Source: Rhodospirillum sp. UBA1311 (lineage in GTDB: Bacteria > Pseudomonadota > Alphaproteobacteria > Rhodospirillales > Rhodospirillaceae). From it: a stretch of DNA of 27,298 bases. Positions 24,557 through 27,298 of this stretch are shown here, one piece after another. Numbering within the stretch: the first letter of the stretch is position 1; each line of letters starts with the position of its first letter. The DNA is taken from NCBI GenBank assembly GCA_002307145.1, contig DBTR01000077.1, forward strand, positions 47,998-75,295, written 5' to 3'. Both the position numbers and the translations under genes were made by a program. Below the pieces are notes generated by a model. The model was not told the DNA's origin and did not search any database. It worked only from the letters and a program-made list of their open reading frames with translations.

Positions 24557-25255
24557 ATGTCCGAAACCGCGCTCGGCCCCGAGATCCGCGACATCCTCCT
24601 CGCCAACACCTGGTTTCGCGAGCTGCCGGGCGACCTCGCCCGCGCACTCGTCGGCGCGGCGACGTTGCGGAGCTTCGCCTCGGGCGAAGTGATCCACTGC
24701 CAGGGCGATCCCTCCGACGCGCTCTACGCGGTAGTCGCCGGATCGGTGAAGGTCAGCTCGCTCTCCGCCGAGGGCCGCGAGTGCGTGTTCCGCTATCTCT
24801 CGCCCGGCAACTGGTTCGGCGAAATCGGCATGCTCGACGGCATGCCGCGCACCCACGACGCGGTGGCGGCGCAGCCGACGCGGGTGCTGCTGGTGCCGCC
24901 GGACGCGCTCGCCGAGGTGCTGGCGCGCCACCCCGCGTTCTACAAGTTCCTCTCGCTGCTGCTCTGCCGCGTCGTCCGCACCGCCTTCACCATGCTCAAC
25001 GACACCACCCTGCTCTCGGTCTCGGCACGCCTCGCGAAGCGGCTGTTGAGCTTCGCCGAGGCCTCGGTGCCGACGGGCGGCGAGTGCGCGGTCCACCTCA
25101 CCCAGGAGGAACTCGCCACCCTGGTCAACGCCACCCGCCAAACCGTCAACAAGCGCCTCGCCGACTGGCAGAAGCTCGGCTGGATCGAACTCCGCTATGC
25201 CCGGATCGTGATCCGCAATCCCGACGCGCTGCGCCAGCTCCACCTCGACGAATAG
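24557..25255 (+). CDS. Crp/Fnr-family transcriptional regulator
   Basis: A 232-residue regulator. The N-terminal cyclic-nucleotide-binding beta-barrel runs to about residue 120 (GDPSDALYAVVAGSVKV, NWFGEIGMLDG), followed by the dimer helix and a winged helix-turn-helix with LTQEELATLVNATRQTVNKRL. The cysteines do not form an FNR-type cluster, and the phosphate-binding cassette is not the classical cAMP form, so the ligand is uncertain. It starts one base after the lipoprotein stop, and could control the sugar-acid genes 83 bp downstream. Confidence 0.92.
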   Translation: MSETALGPEIRDILLANTWFRELPGDLARALVGAATLRSFASGEVIHCQGDPSDALYAVVAGSVKVSSLSAEGRECVFRYLSPGNWFGEIGMLDGMPRTHDAVAAQPTRVLLVPPDALAEVLARHPAFYKFLSLLLCRVVRTAFTMLNDTTLLSVSARLAKRLLSFAEASVPTGGECAVHLTQEELATLVNATRQTVNKRLADWQKLGWIELRYARIVIRNPDALRQLHLDE

Positions 25256-25273
25256 CTGCAAATTGTCGCGCTG

Positions 25274-25315
25274 TTGACAGTTTCGAATCGCACCACGCGG
25301 TAGGGTTGGCAACCC
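25274..25315 (+). promoter_or_regulatory. Promoter -35 and palindromic operator for the sugar-acid genes
   Basis: A perfect TTGACA is at 25274-25279, but the best -10 match (TAGGGT, 25301-25306) is about 21 nt away, which is long. GGGTTG and CAACCC (25303-25308 and 25310-25315) form a perfect inverted repeat around one G, overlapping the -10 region and 23 bp before the dehydratase start, where a repressor would act. Confidence 0.5.
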
Positions 25316-25338
25316 ATTCGCCGCAGGATGCCTTCGAG

Positions 25339-26451
25339 ATGAAAATCACCGCGCTGACGCCGTTCATCCTCCATGTTCCGGTAAGCAAGAGCCTGATCGG
25401 GGATTCCACCCACACCATCACCCACTGGGGCATGCCCGGGGTGATCATCGAGACCGACACCGGCCTCAAGGGCTACGGCTACACCGGCACCCACGCCAAC
25501 CTTGCCTCCGACCGCCTGATCGTCTCGATCATCACCGACGTGTTCGGCCCGATGCTGATCGGCGAAGACCCGCGCGAGGTCCGCCACCTCCATCACAAGC
25601 TTTCCAAGAGTTCGACCAACATCTGGATCGGCCGTGGCGGCCTGCTGCAAATGGCGATCTCGGCGATCGACATCGCGCTCTGGGACGTGAAGGCAAAGGA
25701 CGCCGAGCAGCCGCTCTGGATGCTGATGGGCGGCGGCGCGAGCTCCAAGGTCGCGGCCTACAACACCGATTGCGGCTGGCTCGTCCGCACCGAGGACGAA
25801 CTCGTCGACGACTGCAAGGCGATGATCTTCGACAACGGCTTTTCCGCGATCAAGATGAAGATCGGCAAGCCCGACCCGAAGGAAGACTTCCACCGCATCG
25901 CAGCGGTGCGCAAGGCGATCGGCGACGCGCCGAAGCTGATGGTCGACGTCAACGGCAAGTGGGACATCGCCACCGCCAAGCAATACGCCCCCCGCCTCGC
26001 CGACTACGACATCACCTGGCTCGAAGAACCGCTCTGGCACGAGGACGTCGCGGGCCACAAGGATCTCGCCCAGCGCATCGACACGCCGATCGCGCTCGGC
26101 GAGCTGCTCTACGACTTCGATGCCTTCAAGGAATTCGTCCTGGCGGGCGCGGTGGACTTCCTCCAGCCCGACGCGACGCGCTGCGGCGGCCTCACCGCAG
26201 TTTGGCAGATCGCCGACCTCGGGCATGCATTTCATCTGCCCGTAACCCCGCATCATGGTGATATGATGCAGGCACAACTTCATCTGGTGATGGCGCATCC
26301 CGCGTGTTCGCTGCTCGAATACATTCCCTGGACGCTCGGATGCTTCGTCGATCCGGTTGTGGTCGAGGATGGTTACTATCACCTGCCCACCGCTCCCGGC
26401 GCGGGCACCACGTTCACGCCGGAAACGCTCGAACGCTTCAACGTCAAATAA
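25339..26451 (+). CDS. Mandelate racemase/muconate lactonizing-type sugar-acid dehydratase
   Basis: A 370-residue enolase-superfamily enzyme of the mandelate racemase subgroup. The KxK base motif is IKMKIG, the metal ligands are in DVNGKW, LEEPLWHED and LGELLY, and the acid dyad is D in QPDATR and H in TPHHGD. These enzymes usually dehydrate sugar acids to 2-keto-3-deoxy acids. With a YhcH-type protein and a KDPG-type aldolase next to it, catabolism of a hexonate or related acid is likely; the exact substrate cannot be read from sequence. It has an apparent promoter and operator of its own and is followed by the YhcH gene after 24 bp. Confidence 0.87.
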   Translation: MKITALTPFILHVPVSKSLIGDSTHTITHWGMPGVIIETDTGLKGYGYTGTHANLASDRLIVSIITDVFGPMLIGEDPREVRHLHHKLSKSSTNIWIGRGGLLQMAISAIDIALWDVKAKDAEQPLWMLMGGGASSKVAAYNTDCGWLVRTEDELVDDCKAMIFDNGFSAIKMKIGKPDPKEDFHRIAAVRKAIGDAPKLMVDVNGKWDIATAKQYAPRLADYDITWLEEPLWHEDVAGHKDLAQRIDTPIALGELLYDFDAFKEFVLAGAVDFLQPDATRCGGLTAVWQIADLGHAFHLPVTPHHGDMMQAQLHLVMAHPACSLLEYIPWTLGCFVDPVVVEDGYYHLPTAPGAGTTFTPETLERFNVK

Positions 26452-26475
26452 TCCCGACATCGGGGGGAGACAGAC

Positions 26476-26946
26476 ATGATCTTCGGTAACGTCAACGCGC
26501 TTCAGGACATGGGCTGGCTGCCGAAGCCGCTCAAGCTCGCGGTCGAGCATCTCAAGTCCACCGACTTCTCGACCAAGGAAGCCGGGCGCTACGAGCTCCA
26601 GGGCGCCGACATCTTCGTCCTGGTCAGCGATCTCACCACCAAGCCCGCGGGCGAGAACCGCCCGGAAATCCACCGCAACTTCATCGACGTACAGTATCTC
26701 GTCCGTGGCTCCGAGCGCATCGGCGTCGCCGTCGACACCGGCAAGAACCCGGTGGCGGAAGACCTTCTGGCCGACAAGGACATCCTGTTCTATTCCGCGA
26801 TGGAGAACGAAACCCCGGTCGAGATGACCCCGGGCAGCTTCGCCGTGCTGTTCCCCTCCGACGTCCACCGCCCGGGCTGCCAAGCGGCCAAGCCCGAAAC
26901 CATCCGCAAGGTGGTGGTCAAGGTGCGCGCCTCGCTGCTGAAGTAA
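26476..26946 (+). CDS. YhcH/YjgK/YiaL family protein
   Basis: A 156-residue cupin-like protein. RPEIHRNFIDVQYLVRGSERIG holds the conserved metal-binding histidine and acidic residues, and FPSDVHRPG supplies the C-terminal metal site. The family occurs in sialic-acid, sugar-acid and hexuronate operons and is thought to act as a sugar anomerase or isomerase. A strong GGGGGAG precedes the ATG, and a bidirectional terminator follows. Its link to the dehydratase upstream supports a sugar-acid operon. Confidence 0.9.
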   Translation: MIFGNVNALQDMGWLPKPLKLAVEHLKSTDFSTKEAGRYELQGADIFVLVSDLTTKPAGENRPEIHRNFIDVQYLVRGSERIGVAVDTGKNPVAEDLLADKDILFYSAMENETPVEMTPGSFAVLFPSDVHRPGCQAAKPETIRKVVVKVRASLLK

Positions 26947-26963
26947 GCGCTCGAACCGGATGC

Positions 26964-26994
26964 AAAAAAGGGGAGCCGGACGGCTCCCCTTTTT
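26964..26994. terminator. Bidirectional Rho-independent terminator
   Basis: GGGGAGCCG and CGGCTCCCC pair around a GA loop, flanked by six A on one side and five T on the other, so the hairpin works in both directions. It ends the YhcH transcript and the convergent aldolase transcript. Confidence 0.88.
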
Positions 26995-27013
26995 CATGCC
27001 CGGAAACGCCGGA

Positions 27014-27298
27014 TCATTTCTTGCGGATTTTCGCGATCAACTCGACGGTGTCGCGGACCTTCTTCTCGATGCCCTTGTAGTCCTTGGCTTCGAGCGCCGA
27101 CTTGGTGATCAGGTTGCTGCCCATGCCGACGCAGACCACGCCCGCGCCGAACCATTTGACCAGGGATTCCTCGGTGCAGTCGACGCCGCCGGTCGGCATG
27201 ATCCGGGTCCAGGGGCTGGGCGCCAGCACCGACTTGACGAACTCGGGCCCGCCGACGGTGCTGCCGGGGAACATCTTGACGATCTCGCAGCCGAGTTC
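27014..27298 (-). CDS. KDPG/KHG-type aldolase (partial, N-terminus outside window)
   Basis: The last 94 residues of a 2-keto-3-deoxy-6-phosphogluconate or -galactonate aldolase (Eda/DgoA family). The Schiff-base lysine is in VKMFPG; PTGGVD, a WF-AGV segment and VGMGS complete the C-terminal barrel. The enzyme would split a 2-keto-3-deoxy-6-phospho sugar acid to pyruvate and glyceraldehyde 3-phosphate. It converges on the dehydratase/YhcH genes and completes the same kind of pathway, although transcription is opposite. Whether it prefers the galacto- or gluco-configured substrate cannot be told from this fragment. Confidence 0.88.
   Translation of the reverse strand, partial: ELGCEIVKMFPGSTVGGPEFVKSVLAPSPWTRIMPTGGVDCTEESLVKWFGAGVVCVGMGSNLITKSALEAKDYKGIEKKVRDTVELIAKIRKK

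Overview
The window is about 27.3 kb of GC-rich DNA in which almost every base is coding. It looks like the chromosome of a free-living alphaproteobacterium. This rests on the codon bias, a PocR/sigma-54 regulator, alphaproteobacterial-type sphingolipid genes, UdgX and a DUF6496 protein. A Rhodospirillales-like or Caulobacter-like relative is a guess. I saw no rRNA, tRNA, insertion sequence, phage gene or CRISPR array.

Layout. (1) 1-1502, minus: a PocR-GAF-AAA+ sigma-54 activator, cut by the left edge. It is followed by 486 bp of non-coding DNA with a perfect 18-bp palindrome. (2) 1989-4219, plus: a nucleotide-carrier-like membrane transporter translationally coupled to an exported aldo/keto reductase. 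(3) 6032-4184, minus: a HAD-IB phosphatase, a secreted DUF2141 protein and an AcrR-like TetR regulator. (4) 6226-19793, plus: thirteen tightly packed genes, most joined by 4-bp stop/start overlaps, forming a bacterial sphingolipid (ceramide) operon. (5) 19858-21375: a cupin and a second aldo/keto reductase. (6) 22495-21395, minus: a membrane metallophosphoesterase. (7) 22700-25255: a small ORF with a near-consensus promoter and a terminator, UdgX, DUF6496, a lipoprotein and a Crp/Fnr regulator. (8) 25339-27298: sugar-acid catabolism genes (enolase-superfamily dehydratase, YhcH-type protein, KDPG-type aldolase), the last cut by the right edge.

The core of the window is region 4. It holds the full known bacterial ceramide set: acyl-ACP ligase, ceramide reductase, dedicated ACP, serine palmitoyltransferase and GNAT-type ceramide synthase. 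Embedded among them are a lipid kinase (ceramide-kinase type), a Tam41-like lipid cytidylyltransferase and a CDP-alcohol phosphatidyltransferase. Read together these suggest a sphingolipid copy of the phosphatidylglycerol route: ceramide to ceramide-1-phosphate, then CDP-ceramide, then a phospho-headgroup ceramide. The divergent HAD-IB phosphatase could act as a PgpC-like final step. Two further nucleotidyltransferases and a polysaccharide-type flippase suggest further headgroup activation or decoration, and an LptF/LptG pair closes the operon as a candidate exporter to the outer membrane. The CDP-ceramide step and the dedicated LptFG exporter are inferences from gene content, not demonstrated.
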